From the NCBI GenBank assembly GCA_903822375.1, contig CAIJOU010000091.1, positions 1 to 6,750 on the forward strand: DNA of 6,750 nt. The letters are read 5' to 3'. The DNA comes from Candidatus Hydrogenedentota bacterium (GTDB lineage: Bacteria > Hydrogenedentota > Hydrogenedentia > Hydrogenedentales > CAITNO01). The notes beneath the pieces were generated by a model, which saw nothing but the letters and a program-made list of their open reading frames with translations, was not told the DNA's origin and searched no databases. The number at the start of each line of letters is the position of its first letter. Position 1 is the stretch's first letter. Position numbers and translations under genes: made by a program. Below are positions 5,686-6,750 of the stretch, one piece after another.

Positions 5686-5735
5686 GTACTGCAATCTCCA
5701 GATAAGTCCTTGCATATTACCTGGAGATGCTGTAC
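5686..5735 (+). promoter_or_regulatory. Hairpin burying the ribosome binding site of the FadL-like gene
   Basis: GTAC (5686-5689), GC (5691-5692) and ATCTCCAG (5694-5701) pair with CTGGAGAT (5721-5728), GC (5729-5730) and GTAC (5732-5735). This makes 14 base pairs with one bulge (A5693), one T-T mismatch and a 19-base loop (5702-5720). The stem contains the whole Shine-Dalgarno sequence and ends exactly at the base before the chosen ATG, so translation should be limited unless the stem is opened. Confidence 0.5.
5721..5726 (+). promoter_or_regulatory. Ribosome binding site of the FadL-like gene
   Basis: CTGGAG lies 9 bases before the ATG at 5736. The in-frame ATG at 5727 directly abuts it and has no usable RBS of its own, so 5736 is preferred. 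The site is paired inside a predicted hairpin. Confidence 0.65.
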
Positions 5736-6750
5736 ATGGCCCGGTTTGGAATGATGGTGTTGTTTGTCCTGTGTGCCGTCGGAGCCTGGGCCAGCGAGGG
5801 GGTGTTCCTGCTGGGCAGCGATGCGCTGCAACTAAGCCGTGCCTCCAGCGGCGTGGCCAGCCCGCGCAGCGCCTACTGGAGTTACATGAACCCGGCCAGC
5901 ATGGTTGACTTGGAACGCCGCTTCGATTTCAATCTGTACTCGGTGTTTACCGATATCGACCTGCAGCCCAAAGGGCTGATCGGCAACCGGTTGGACGGTC
6001 CCCTGGAGTCCAACAAGGAGGCCTTTATCGCTTCCTCGGGCTTCATCATGCCGCTGTCGGTGGGCACGCTGGGCGGCGGTTTATTTGTGCCCAGCGGCTC
6101 GGGCGTCGATTATCCCCATTCGCGCAACTGGATATCCCGCATCTTCGAGGGAAACACGGACCGCCGCCTCGACTACCAGCACATGCGGGGCATTTTGTCC
6201 TATGCCTATGAACTGGACAACGGCTGGGCGCTGGGAATCAGCCTGCAGGGTTCGGTCAACCGGTTCCGCAGCGACCACATCACCCTGGCGTTCCAGCCCA
6301 CCTCGGGGGACATGGACTGGGGCACGGCCTACGGGGCCGGATTTGGTCTCGGCATCTACAAGCGCTGGGACAAGTTCGCCTTCGGCGCGGGCTATTCGTC
6401 GCGTCATTGGGTGCAGGTGCAGGACAAGTACACAGACCTGATGAAATCGACCCTCGACACCCCGCAGGTCCTGCAGGTGGGCGTGGCGTACACCATTCAC
6501 CCCAAGGTGGAAGTGACCCTCGACTACAAGTGGCTCAACTGGGAGTCGATTCCGCAGTATGGCTCGCCCATGCTGGACGGCGGCGGGTTCAACTGGCGCA
6601 ACCAGAACGGGGTGAAATTCGGCGTGGAATGGAAGGCGCTGGAAAAGTGGACCTTCTCGGGCGGCTTCTCCTATTCGAACACGCCCATCAGCGACGACCA
6701 CGTCCTGCTGAGCGGACTGGTGCCGGTGACGGTGGAACAGCACTACACGG
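5736..6750 (+). CDS. FadL/OmpP1/TodX-family outer-membrane transport protein (3' end outside window)
   Basis: FadL-type proteins are outer-membrane beta-barrels that let long-chain fatty acids or other hydrophobic compounds through. The frame is open to the right edge (338 codons seen). Residues 1-19 are a signal peptide, MARFGMMVLFVLCAVGAWA, with likely cleavage before SEG. The mature start GSDALQLSRASSGVASPRSA followed by YMNPASM corresponds to the FadL hatch with its conserved Asn-Pro-Ala. Beta-strand-like stretches with aromatic girdle residues follow, for example FGLGIYKRWDKFAFGAGYSS, EVTLDYKWLNWESI and KWTFSGGFSYSNTPI. LVPVTVEQHYT near the edge matches the late FadL segment before the last strands. 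The start at 5736 is chosen by RBS spacing; 5727 would add three residues. It has its own promoter, operator-like dyad and RBS-burying hairpin. Substrate is unknown. Family call good, exact subfamily open. Confidence 0.87.
   Translation, partial: MARFGMMVLFVLCAVGAWASEGVFLLGSDALQLSRASSGVASPRSAYWSYMNPASMVDLERRFDFNLYSVFTDIDLQPKGLIGNRLDGPLESNKEAFIASSGFIMPLSVGTLGGGLFVPSGSGVDYPHSRNWISRIFEGNTDRRLDYQHMRGILSYAYELDNGWALGISLQGSVNRFRSDHITLAFQPTSGDMDWGTAYGAGFGLGIYKRWDKFAFGAGYSSRHWVQVQDKYTDLMKSTLDTPQVLQVGVAYTIHPKVEVTLDYKWLNWESIPQYGSPMLDGGGFNWRNQNGVKFGVEWKALEKWTFSGGFSYSNTPISDDHVLLSGLVPVTVEQHYT

Larger units (their letters stand above)
5335..5735. other. AT-rich regulatory island between dksA-like and FadL-like genes
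   Basis: About 400 bases without a convincing gene. After the terminator the composition changes: counted over 5521-5700, 67 of 180 bases are G or C (37%), against about 60% in the flanking genes. It holds a small hairpin CGTGC-TGT-GCACG (5395-5407), an 8-bp inverted repeat, a 10-bp palindrome, a promoter with an overlapping operator-like dyad, and an RBS-burying hairpin. These are listed separately. Confidence 0.7.

Noticed and set aside
5681..5908. GTG-started 75-codon frame through the FadL-like leader, with AAGGG 8 bases upstream
   Set aside because: It overlaps the signal-peptide region out of frame and its translation looks like frame-shifted coding sequence. A short translated leader that opens the RBS hairpin cannot be excluded, but there is no support for it.
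6081..6743. 220-codon minus-strand frame opposite the FadL-like gene
   Set aside because: It is a shadow of the barrel-coding frame. The plus strand has a signal peptide, an RBS and family motifs.

Overview
The window looks like a chromosomal stretch from a GC-rich Gram-negative bacterium. Coding DNA is roughly 60% G+C. An outer-membrane beta-barrel gene with a signal peptide implies a two-membrane envelope. The prolyl-tRNA synthetase is the archaeal/eukaryotic-like (type 3) form. The DksA/TraR-type protein has a half-degenerate zinc finger of a style I associate with Planctomycetes/PVC-like and neighbouring phyla (perhaps Hydrogenedentota). That placement is a low-confidence inference from family knowledge. 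No mobile element, tRNA, rRNA or CRISPR array was seen.

Layout: (1) 1-951, the 3' two-thirds or so of proS, closed by a hairpin terminator. (2) 1025-1960 on the minus strand, convergent with proS: an unrecognised membrane-anchored, mostly helical protein. (3) 1961-2270, a divergent intergenic region with a good sigma70-type promoter for (4) 2271-4745, a Tex-type RNA-binding transcription accessory protein with an altered YqgF-like motif and a long Arg/Gly/Pro-rich tail. (5) 4746-4950, a consensus-like promoter followed by a leader of about 150 nt that can be folded by hand into a closed multi-helix structure. (6) 4951-5334, a DksA/TraR-family regulator, followed by a strong intrinsic terminator. 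(7) 5395-5735, an AT-rich regulatory island of about 340 bp with several dyads, a promoter, a GntR/FadR-like operator over its -35 box and a hairpin that buries the ribosome binding site. (8) 5736 to the right edge, a FadL/OmpP1/TodX-family outer-membrane transport protein, cut by the window end.

The genes do not form one operon. Two terminators and three separate promoters suggest independent units. Tex, the DksA-like protein and ProRS all belong to information processing. The FadL-like porin stands apart and has its own elaborate control region. The three promoters share an extended -10 (TGn-TACA). The most interesting candidates are non-coding: the folded leader of the dksA-like gene, and the operator plus RBS-occluding hairpin of the FadL-like gene.
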